NCBI GenBank assembly: GCA_905215725.1
Contig: CAJMRD010000108.1
Coordinates: 1-5,515, forward strand
Source of the DNA: an uncultured bacterium
GTDB lineage: Bacteria > Actinomycetota > Coriobacteriia > Coriobacteriales > Coriobacteriaceae
Direction of reading: 5' to 3'
Length of the DNA: 5,515 nucleotides
How positions within the stretch are numbered: position 1 is the stretch's first letter; each line of letters begins with the position of its first letter. Below, one piece after another: positions 1 to 5,512 of this stretch. The notes beneath the pieces are model-generated. The model was not told the DNA's origin, searched no databases, and was given only the letters and a program-made list of their open reading frames with translations. Both the position numbers and the translations under genes were made by a program.

Positions 1-2
1 AG

Positions 3-452
3 CACGATTTTAAAGCATTCTGTTCGTTGAAACGGATGAAAAAATCGACGGTGCGCACCGTCTACCGGTGCCGGGCCTTTGAGCAGGAGGGCATGCCGGT
101 CCGCAACCACGCCATGGAGTGCCGCATCAATGCCGAAACGCCGGACTTTCTGCCGTCATGCGGAACGGTCACCGCGTTGCGTGTGCCGGGTGGTCCGCGC
201 GTGCGCTGGGATTCCGCCATGTTTACCGGTGCGAAAGTTCCGCCGTACTACGACTCCATGCTCGGCAAGCTCATCGTGTGTGCGCCCACGCGTGACGGCG
301 CCATTCGCAAGATGCGCTCGGCCCTGGGCGAGCTCGTGATTGAGGGCGTGAGCGAAAACAGCGAGCTTCAGCTCGACGTGCTGGCAAACGACGAGTTCTT
401 GTCGGGCATGTACCACACCGATCTGATGGGGCATCTCTATGCTGATGAATAG
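3..452 (+). CDS. accC: Biotin carboxylase subunit of acetyl-CoA carboxylase, C-terminal part (5' incomplete)
   Basis: AccC carboxylates the biotin on AccB using ATP and bicarbonate, the first half-reaction of cytosolic acetyl-CoA carboxylase. Only the biotin-carboxylase C-terminal domain is here. The frame is open to the left edge with no credible start: the only upstream candidate, TTG at 27, would leave about 141 residues against roughly 450 for the family. Convincing homology starts near base 78 (FEQEG) and includes ECRINAE (117-137), whose Arg corresponds to E. coli Arg338 at the active site, then VRWDS and PPYYDSMLGKL, and ends YADE. The translation of bases 3-77 does not match AccC, which should read something like an HPVTE...AAGxPL stretch there; this may be a frameshift, a chimeric join or a contig-end error. 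The gene overlaps accDA by 14 bases. Identity of the C-terminal part is secure; whether the gene is intact cannot be judged. Confidence 0.9.
   Translation, partial: HDFKAFCSLKRMKKSTVRTVYRCRAFEQEGMPVRNHAMECRINAETPDFLPSCGTVTALRVPGGPRVRWDSAMFTGAKVPPYYDSMLGKLIVCAPTRDGAIRKMRSALGELVIEGVSENSELQLDVLANDEFLSGMYHTDLMGHLYADE
428..441 (+). promoter_or_regulatory. Ribosome binding site and overlapping start of accDA inside accC
   Basis: GGGG at 428-431 lies within the last codons of accC and is spaced 7 bases from ATG 439, against 13 bases from the in-frame ATG 445, which favours 439. The accC stop (TAG, 450-452) falls after the accDA start, so a ribosome finishing accC would be positioned to reinitiate. 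This is typical translational coupling and fits the need for balanced subunit amounts. Confidence 0.6.
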
Positions 453-2163
453 AAAAGCAAAGACGGTCAACGTCCTCGAGGGGCCGATGACCGAGTCGTG
501 CGCCGAGTTTCCCGCGCGCCACGTGTTTATCAAGTGCCCGGAGTGTCGCCGCGTGATCGATGAAGCTCGCCTGCACGACAACCTCGAGGTCTGCCCTCGT
601 TGCGGCAAACACTTTCGCGTGAGCGGTCGCGCGCGCATGCGCATGACGGTCGACGAGGGCACGTTTGAGGAATGGGATGCCAATCTGGCGTCGGAGGACT
701 TCCTCTCGTTTCCCGGCTATGCCGACAAGCTTAAGAGCGTGTGCGAGCGTTCGGGCGAGCGCGACGCCGTTGTGTGCGGCAGGGGCAAAATCTGCGGTTG
801 CGATACCGCGCTCTTCTTTATGGACGCCAACTTTATGATGGGCTCGATGGGTTCCGTGGTGGGCGAGAAGATCTGTCGCACATTTGAGCGAGCGACCGAG
901 CTTGGATTGCCAGTTGTCGGCTTTACCGTTTCGGGCGGCGCGCGCATGCAAGAGGGCGTGACGTCGCTTATGCAGATGGCCAAGATTTCTGCGGCGGTTA
1001 GGCGCCACAGCGAGGCGGGCGGTCTGTATATCACGGTGCTCACCGACCCCACGACCGGAGGCGTAACCGCGAGCTTTGCCATGGAGGGCGATATTATCCT
1101 GGCCGAGCCCGATGCCCTGACGGCATTTGCCGGCCCGCGCGTGATCGAGCAGAACATGCACAAGCGCCTGCCCAAGGGATTCCAGCGCTCCGAGTTTTTG
1201 CTGGAGCACGGCTTTTGCGATGCCGTTGTTCCGCGTGGCGAGATTGCGCTCACGGTAGGCGAGCTGCTGGCACTGCACGAAGGGCACGCGCCCGGCCTGG
1301 GGGCACCGCATGAGATCGTGCATACGGGTCGTCGCGGCAAAAAGCTGGGACACTTGTTCAAGCGCTCGACCGCACCAAAAACCGCGCTCGAGATTGTCAA
1401 GCAGACCCGCTCGGCAGATCGCGCCACGGCGGGCGAGATGATCTCGCTGGGCCTGGATGGATTTGTGGAGCTGCATGGCGACCGTTACTTTGGCGACGAC
1501 GCCGCCGTGGTGGCTGGCATTGGCTGGAAAGACGGGCGACCCGTGACGGTTATCGCCGTCGAGCGCGGTACCACGACCAAAGAGCGCATGCGTCGCAACT
1601 TTGGTATGGCACATCCCGAGGGCTACCGCAAAGCGCGTCGCCTTATACGCCAGGCCGAAAAGTTTGGTCGACCGGTTCTGTGTCTGGTCGATACTTCGGG
1701 CGCGTTTTGCGGCATCGGTGCCGAGGAGCGCGGCCAGGGCGAGGCGATTGCCCAGAATCTCATGGAGATGAGCGGCCTCAAGACGCCGATTGTCTCGGTG
1801 GTGACAGGCGAGGGCGGCTCTGGTGGCGCGCTGGCGCTGTCCGTGGCCGACCGCATCCTGATGCTCTCGAGCTCGGCCTATTCGGTCGTGAGCCCCGAGG
1901 CCTGTGCGTCGATCCTGTGGAAGGATACCGAGCGCGCGAATGAGGCCGCCGAGGCGCTTAAGCTCACGGCCCCCGATCTGTTGGCGCTCGGCATCATCGA
2001 CGGCATTGTTGACGATAGGGGCCTGTCGCATGAGGAGATCGCCGGTGCCGTCATGTCCTCGGCATTTGATGCCTTCGATACGCTTGGGCAGCTCGACGAC
2101 GCGACCCTCACAAACCTCCGCTACGAAAAGTACCGCGCAATCGGTCAGTACCGCACGATGTGA
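439..2163 (+). CDS. accDA: Fused acetyl-CoA carboxylase carboxyltransferase, subunits beta/alpha (AccD-AccA)
   Basis: This 574-residue protein moves the carboxyl group from carboxybiotin to acetyl-CoA to make malonyl-CoA. The N-terminal half is AccD: a four-cysteine zinc ribbon (C33, C36, C52, C55), then the crotonase-like core with VSGGARMQEG (164-173) and DPTTGGVTASFAMEGD (203-218). A basic linker around 285-315 leads to an AccA half with TKERMRRNFGMAHPEGYRKA (380-399), GIGAEERGQGEAIAQNL (425-441) and the oxyanion-type GEGGSGGALA (457-466). The long N-terminal helical region of E. coli AccA is absent, as expected for a fusion. The usual DTPGAY is DTSGAF (418-423). The ATG at 439 is chosen because GGGG at 428-431 sits 7 bases upstream; ATG 445 is the alternative. 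Overlap with accC suggests translational coupling. The ends and reading frame are continuous with no sign of damage. Confidence 0.97.
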   Translation: MLMNRKAKTVNVLEGPMTESCAEFPARHVFIKCPECRRVIDEARLHDNLEVCPRCGKHFRVSGRARMRMTVDEGTFEEWDANLASEDFLSFPGYADKLKSVCERSGERDAVVCGRGKICGCDTALFFMDANFMMGSMGSVVGEKICRTFERATELGLPVVGFTVSGGARMQEGVTSLMQMAKISAAVRRHSEAGGLYITVLTDPTTGGVTASFAMEGDIILAEPDALTAFAGPRVIEQNMHKRLPKGFQRSEFLLEHGFCDAVVPRGEIALTVGELLALHEGHAPGLGAPHEIVHTGRRGKKLGHLFKRSTAPKTALEIVKQTRSADRATAGEMISLGLDGFVELHGDRYFGDDAAVVAGIGWKDGRPVTVIAVERGTTTKERMRRNFGMAHPEGYRKARRLIRQAEKFGRPVLCLVDTSGAFCGIGAEERGQGEAIAQNLMEMSGLKTPIVSVVTGEGGSGGALALSVADRILMLSSSAYSVVSPEACASILWKDTERANEAAEALKLTAPDLLALGIIDGIVDDRGLSHEEIAGAVMSSAFDAFDTLGQLDDATLTNLRYEKYRAIGQYRTM

Positions 2164-2188
2164 CAAAGGGACAGCCCGCATGTCATAT
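2158..2188 (+). other. Inverted repeat (possible mRNA hairpin) across the accDA stop and the EIIC start
   Basis: ATGTGACA (2158-2165) can pair with TGTCATAT (2181-2188) with one G-U pair, and inside the loop GGG (2168-2170) can pair with CCC (2175-2177) around an ACAG tetraloop. The structure contains the accDA stop codon (2161-2163) and the candidate EIIC start ATG 2180, while the second candidate start (ATG 2204, with AAAGG at 2193-2197) lies just outside. No run of T follows, so it is not an ordinary terminator. It could adjust translation of the downstream gene or stabilise or process the mRNA. The pairing was found by eye and no folding energy was calculated. Confidence 0.4.
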
Positions 2189-3418
2189 TGGGAAAGGCGT
2201 TCCATGCTACAAGTTTCTAACACCTCGTTTACAACGACGGTTTCATCAAACGCCATGGCCGTGGTGGACTATCTCTCCAAAAGCATGATGTCGGCGCTGC
2301 CCTTTATTGTCTGCGCGGCGTTGTTTCGCACCGTCGCCGTCATTATGGGCGAGGGCATGCTGGGCCTGTGGTCTGCCGATTCCGAAATCTATCGCCTGTT
2401 CTACAGTTGGCTCTATAACGCCGGCTACTACTTTTTGCCCATTTATCTTGGTTGGGCGGCCGCCCGCCAGCTCGGTTGCTCGGAGCAGCTGGGCATGATG
2501 CTGGGCGGCGTATTGATTGCGCCCGATCTGCTTAAGCTCGTTGATGCCGCCTCGACGACGGGGGCATCGATGACTTCCGTGTATGGTCTGCTTCCCGCGC
2601 CGGTCAACGATTACACGACGACTGTTATTCCGGTTCTCATCTCGGTGCCCGTGCTATGGCGAGTGGAGTGTTTCTTTAAGCGCGTTATCCCTAAGGCCGT
2701 GGCGTTTTCGTTCGTTCCGTTTGCGACCATGCTCGTCATGGTTCCGGTTTCGCTGTGTATCACGGCGCCGGCGGGCAGCTATCTGGGCATGCTGTTGGGC
2801 CAGCTTATGTTTATGCTTGGCAATTCCGGTGGCATCGTGTCGCTGCTCACGCTTATGGGGCTTGCCGCGGGCTGGGAGTTCCTAAAGATCGCGGGCGTCA
2901 GCAACGTCGTCCTATCACTCGCCTACGCGCAGTTTATGAGTGTGGGAACGGATTCGTGCATCCTGATCGCCGCGACGATGGCAACGTTCGCCGTTTGGGG
3001 CATGCCCTTTGGCGCGTCGCTTCGCGTTGCGGATAAGGACGAGAAGGCGCTCATGCTGGGCTATTCGATCTCGGGTGTGCTTGGTGGCGTAAGCGAGCCG
3101 GCGCTGTACGGTTGCGGCTTTAAATATGGCAGGTGCCTGACGTGCATGGCCATTGGCGGCGCCGTCGGAGGCCTTGTTGCGGCCGTGGGCCACGTTACGG
3201 CCTATACCATCGGCATGACGAATGTCCTCATGGTCATTGGCTTTGCCACGGGCGGCATCTCGAACCTGCTGTGGTGCTGTGCTGCCGGCGGCACGGCATT
3301 TGCGGTGTCTGCGGCGCTGAGCTACTGCTTTGGCGTGGTGCCGACGAAGGGGCAGGCGGCAGAAGACGAAGCCGATTTGTCCGAAACAGTGGCGAGCGCT
3401 GCTGAAGCAAGCGCATAA
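2180..3418 (+). CDS. Orphan PTS EIIC-domain membrane protein, glucose/beta-glucoside family
   Basis: This protein of about 412 residues resembles the sugar-translocating EIIC domain of beta-glucoside/sucrose-type phosphotransferase systems. It is strongly hydrophobic with roughly ten membrane segments. Family-like stretches are FLPIYLGWAAARQLG (85-99), YTTTVIPVLISV (145-156) followed by FFKRVIPKAV (165-174), and GVSEPALYG (303-311), the counterpart of the GITEPALYG substrate motif. There is no EIIB domain with its phosphocysteine and no EIIA domain; the chain begins and ends as EIIC only, with an acidic, Ala-rich tail. The family's GLHW-type segment reads GVSN (239-242), so a usually conserved His is missing. 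Start ATG 2180 has AAGGG 9 bases upstream and leaves 16 bases after accDA; ATG 2204, with AAAGG 6 bases upstream, is nearly as good and gives 404 residues. It is probably cotranscribed with acc genes. The substrate is unknown, and a non-PTS transport or sensing role is possible. Confidence 0.87.
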   Translation: MSYWERRSMLQVSNTSFTTTVSSNAMAVVDYLSKSMMSALPFIVCAALFRTVAVIMGEGMLGLWSADSEIYRLFYSWLYNAGYYFLPIYLGWAAARQLGCSEQLGMMLGGVLIAPDLLKLVDAASTTGASMTSVYGLLPAPVNDYTTTVIPVLISVPVLWRVECFFKRVIPKAVAFSFVPFATMLVMVPVSLCITAPAGSYLGMLLGQLMFMLGNSGGIVSLLTLMGLAAGWEFLKIAGVSNVVLSLAYAQFMSVGTDSCILIAATMATFAVWGMPFGASLRVADKDEKALMLGYSISGVLGGVSEPALYGCGFKYGRCLTCMAIGGAVGGLVAAVGHVTAYTIGMTNVLMVIGFATGGISNLLWCCAAGGTAFAVSAALSYCFGVVPTKGQAAEDEADLSETVASAAEASA

Positions 3419-3456
3419 ACCTGTGCGACTAAAGGGGGATTCCTTTGCCATGCTCC

Positions 3457-3490
3457 AAGGCCGTGGCCCGTGTGGGTCGCGGCCTTTTTG
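3457..3490 (+). terminator. Intrinsic terminator after the EIIC gene
   Basis: A 13-bp stem (3457-3469 with 3474-3486, two G-U pairs, otherwise perfect) closes on a GTGT loop and runs into five T residues (3485-3489). It lies 38 bases after the EIIC stop and should end the acc-EIIC transcription unit, separating it from the CDF gene. Confidence 0.9.
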
Positions 3491-3521
3491 TATCTGGAGG
3501 ACAAAGTGGCTACACTACAAT
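3488..3521 (+). promoter_or_regulatory. Possible promoter for the CDF-phosphatase unit
   Basis: TTGTAT (3488-3493) and TACACT (3511-3516) are separated by 17 bases and resemble -35 and -10 elements; TACAAT (3516-3521) overlaps as an alternative -10. The position, just after a terminator and about 50 bases before the CDF start, is where a promoter is needed. Both boxes are imperfect and the -35 overlaps the terminator T-run, so this is only a candidate. No recognisable operator or metal-responsive riboswitch was seen in 3419-3568. Confidence 0.3.
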
Positions 3522-3554
3522 CCGTTTGAGCAATAGATATATAAGTAGAACCGT

Positions 3555-3571
3555 GGGGGCGGATGTAGATG
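3555..3571 (+). promoter_or_regulatory. CDF ribosome binding site with an ATG-TAG minimal ORF before the true start
   Basis: GGGGG (3555-3559) serves the ATG at 3569 with 9 bases of spacing. Between them lies ATG TAG (3563-3568), a start codon followed directly by a stop and then by the real ATG. The first ATG is only 3 bases from the purine run, a poor spacing, so initiation there is doubtful. It does rule out an upstream extension of the gene from that ATG. Confidence 0.45.
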
Positions 3572-4723
3572 GTCGAGTGGATTGTTAAGCGCGCACAGGG
3601 CGATCGTGCGCGTGTGGGCACGTTAGCTGGCATGGTGTGTATTGTCGCCAATGTTGCGCTTTGTGCTGCGAAGGGCGCAATTGGTGTGGTTTCGGGATCG
3701 GTTTCGATCGTGGCGGATGCCATGAACAACCTGTCCGATGCCAGCTCGAATATCGTGAGCGTGCTGGGCTTTAAGCTGGCGAGCAAGCCGGCGGACCCCG
3801 AGCATCCTTACGGACATGGCCGCTACGAGTATCTCTCGGGTCTGGTCGTGGCGGCGCTCGTGCTGCTGATCGGCGTTGAGCTGGTGAAGTCCTCGGTTGA
3901 GCGCATCATCCACCCCGAACCTGTCGAGTTCTCGCTTGCCCTGGTGGCAGTTCTAGTGCTTTCGATGGTTGTTAAGCTGTGGATGGCGGCGCTCAACCAA
4001 AAGCTCGGCGATCGCATTGAGTCCGAGACGCTGCATGCGACCGCGCAGGATTCCAAGAACGATGTCCTTGCCACGGGCGCCGTGTTAGCGTGCGCAATTG
4101 TTTCGCAGGTGACGCACATCAATCTTGACGCATGGGTCGGCCTTGCCGTTGGCGCCTATATTGGCTGGAGCGGTTTTGAACTCATCCAGGATACGGTGAG
4201 CCCGCTTTTGGGCCAGTCGCCCGATCCTAAGCTGGTCAAGCACATTCGAGACAAGATCATGAGCTATCCCGGCGTTTTGGGCGTTCACGATTTGATGGTT
4301 CACGACTACGGCCCGGGCAGGAAGTTTGCAAGTGCGCATGCCGAGATGGCGGCCGAGGCCAGCCCGCTGGAAAGTCACGACACGCTCGACAATATTGAGC
4401 AAGCATTTAGGAACGAAGACGGTATGATCGTCACGCTCCATTACGATCCCATCGTGACCGACGATCCAAAGGTGGCGAGCATGCGCCTGCGCATCAACGC
4501 AATGGCTCAGGAGATCGATAGCCGCCTCTCGATTCATGACCTACGCTGTGTGCCGGGCCCTACGCACACCAATGTGATTTTTGACTGCGTGCGACCCTCG
4601 GATTTGGCGATGAGCGCCGAGGACCTAAAGCGCGCGTTGGCGAAACGGGTCGAATCGGAATATCCCAAGTCGGTCGCCAAAATCACTATCGACGAAGACT
4701 ACGTAGGACATACCCACGAGTAA
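3569..4723 (+). CDS. Cation diffusion facilitator family metal exporter, probably manganese-type, with duplicated C-terminal domain
   Basis: This is a 384-residue CDF antiporter that would export divalent metal from the cytoplasm in exchange for protons. Six membrane segments lie between about 17 and 208. The transport site reads N53xxxD57 in helix 2 and D161xxxD165 in helix 5; zinc CDFs typically have His in the first position, and the Asn/Asp pattern resembles MntE-like manganese exporters, so manganese is the best guess. A second site, D76, H79 and H83, sits in the helix 2-3 loop (DPEHPYGHG). The cytoplasmic domain (about 220-295) keeps H240, H245, H257, H291 and D293, candidate regulatory metal ligands. 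Residues 300-380 look like a second, diverged copy of this domain (HDL...PGP...), making the protein longer than the usual ~300 residues, and the chain ends GHTHE. ATG 3569 is preceded by GGGGG at 3555-3559. The gene begins a new transcription unit. Confidence 0.95.
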   Translation: MVEWIVKRAQGDRARVGTLAGMVCIVANVALCAAKGAIGVVSGSVSIVADAMNNLSDASSNIVSVLGFKLASKPADPEHPYGHGRYEYLSGLVVAALVLLIGVELVKSSVERIIHPEPVEFSLALVAVLVLSMVVKLWMAALNQKLGDRIESETLHATAQDSKNDVLATGAVLACAIVSQVTHINLDAWVGLAVGAYIGWSGFELIQDTVSPLLGQSPDPKLVKHIRDKIMSYPGVLGVHDLMVHDYGPGRKFASAHAEMAAEASPLESHDTLDNIEQAFRNEDGMIVTLHYDPIVTDDPKVASMRLRINAMAQEIDSRLSIHDLRCVPGPTHTNVIFDCVRPSDLAMSAEDLKRALAKRVESEYPKSVAKITIDEDYVGHTHE

Positions 4724-4762
4724 GGCTGTGCCGGCAAAGCAGGTTATGCAGAAGGGGAGAGC

Positions 4763-5389
4763 ATGAAGAAACTGTATCTACTCCGCCACGGTCAGACGGA
4801 GTTCAACGTCAAAAAGCTGGTCCAGGGCCGCTGCGATTCACCGCTGACCGACCTGGGCCGCAAACAAGCGGGAATAGCAGCCGCATGGCTCAAGGGCCAC
4901 GACGTTGTTCCCGACAAAGTGGTCTCTTCGCCCTTAGGCCGAGCCATGGACACAGCTCAGCTCGTCGCAACCGAGCTCCTTGGCCCGGACGCGGCAGTCG
5001 AGCCCTGCGAAGGCATCATCGAGCGCTGCTACGGCACCTTCGAAGAGGGCCCCCACGACGCCCTGCCCACCGACGTCTGGGATCCGGGCGAGGACCTGGT
5101 TCCTTTCGGAGGAGAAGGAAGCCGCGCGCTGCAAGAGCGCATGGTAGACACCCTCACCAATCTCATGGGCTCCGAGGGCATCGAAACCCTCCTAGCAGTA
5201 AGCCACGGCAGCGCCAGCCGCCAATTCATCAAGGCTGCAGCCCCAGAGGGCTTCGAGCTCCCAACAAAACTCCCCAACTGCGCAATCATGATCTTCGATT
5301 TTGACGAAGAAGATTTGCAAGGAGAGAGTGACAGGCCCCAATGCAAGTTCACTCTCCAGCAAATAGTGGACCCCCAACAAAGTCATTAG
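4763..5389 (+). CDS. Histidine phosphatase family protein (phosphoglycerate-mutase-like)
   Basis: This is a 208-residue soluble protein of histidine phosphatase branch 1, whose members remove or move phosphate through a phosphohistidine. The catalytic set is visible: LLRHGQTEFN with R8 and nucleophile H9, R60 in SSPLGRAMDTA, E87 in GIIERCYGTFEEG as the probable acid, and H148 in VSHGS. The length fits the small phosphatases of the family (GpmB- or CobC-like) rather than the ~250-residue glycolytic dPGM; the substrate cannot be read from the sequence. ATG 4763 follows AGGGG (4753-4757) at 5 bases. It lies 39 bases after the CDF stop with no terminator between, so cotranscription is likely, though no functional link is evident. 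Its codon use differs from its neighbours: 7 of 8 Phe codons are TTC, against 1 of 6 in the CDF gene, with many GCA, CTA and CCC codons, suggesting a different history. Confidence 0.93.
   Translation: MKKLYLLRHGQTEFNVKKLVQGRCDSPLTDLGRKQAGIAAAWLKGHDVVPDKVVSSPLGRAMDTAQLVATELLGPDAAVEPCEGIIERCYGTFEEGPHDALPTDVWDPGEDLVPFGGEGSRALQERMVDTLTNLMGSEGIETLLAVSHGSASRQFIKAAAPEGFELPTKLPNCAIMIFDFDEEDLQGESDRPQCKFTLQQIVDPQQSH
5324..5356. repeat. Inverted repeat within the 3' end of the phosphatase gene
   Basis: GAGAGTGA (5324-5331) and TCACTCTC (5349-5356) are perfect 8-base inverted arms around a 17-base spacer; GG and CC just outside can extend the pairing if a 2-base bulge is allowed. It lies inside coding sequence, 33 bases before the end of the gene, and has no T-run. 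It may be chance, an mRNA 3' structure, or a protein-binding site. Confidence 0.3.
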
Positions 5390-5489
5390 CCTGGGCGAGC
5401 AGAGTTAGGCAGACATCAACGTGTCGTCTCCCGAGCTTGGCAGAGGGGCGGCGAAATATATTAAGTTTGTCGCGAGTTCCGCACGCAAA

Positions 5490-5512
5490 GGAAAGCACTT
5501 AATGTGCTTTCC
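5490..5512. terminator. Perfect hairpin, probable terminator after the phosphatase gene
   Basis: GGAAAGCAC (5490-5498) and GTGCTTTCC (5504-5512) form a perfect 9-bp stem with a TTAAT loop, 100 bases after the phosphatase stop. The expected T-run cannot be assessed because the window ends three bases later. The arms are followed by GTC, so termination is likely but unproven. It could also serve a converging gene beyond the edge. The 100 bases before it (5390-5489) contain no convincing gene. Confidence 0.6.

Noticed and set aside
27..29. TTG as the start of a short complete accC-like gene
   Set aside because: It would encode only the last third of biotin carboxylase, has no ribosome binding site in front, and the frame continues open to the left edge, so the gene is better read as 5' incomplete.
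1904..2179. Upstream extension of the EIIC gene into accDA
   Set aside because: The frame is open there, but the translation is Arg/Ser/Pro-rich shadow sequence of accDA with no similarity to EIIC, and good starts with ribosome binding sites occur at 2180 and 2204.
2160..2189. Possible internal promoter (GTGACA, 18 bases, then TG-extended CATATT) before the EIIC gene
   Set aside because: The boxes are imperfect, coincide with the arms of the inverted repeat, and transcription would start almost at the ribosome binding site, so cotranscription from upstream is the simpler reading.
271..2256. A 661-codon open frame on the minus strand opposite accC/accDA
   Set aside because: It lies antisense to strongly conserved AccD and AccA motifs, its translation is rich in His, Arg and Ala with no recognisable domain, and such long antisense frames are common in GC-rich genes.
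3330..3536. Small 68-codon gene overlapping the end of the EIIC gene
   Set aside because: It runs through the terminator hairpin, has no convincing ribosome binding site, and reads as an out-of-frame shadow of the EIIC tail.
3419..3568. Manganese riboswitch (yybP-ykoY type) ahead of the CDF gene
   Set aside because: The leader after the terminator is short and no multi-stem arrangement with the expected conserved loops could be seen.
4085..4537. A 150-codon open frame on the minus strand inside the CDF gene
   Set aside because: It is antisense to the conserved CDF cytoplasmic domain, shows no recognisable motif, and the plus-strand protein is clearly the real product.
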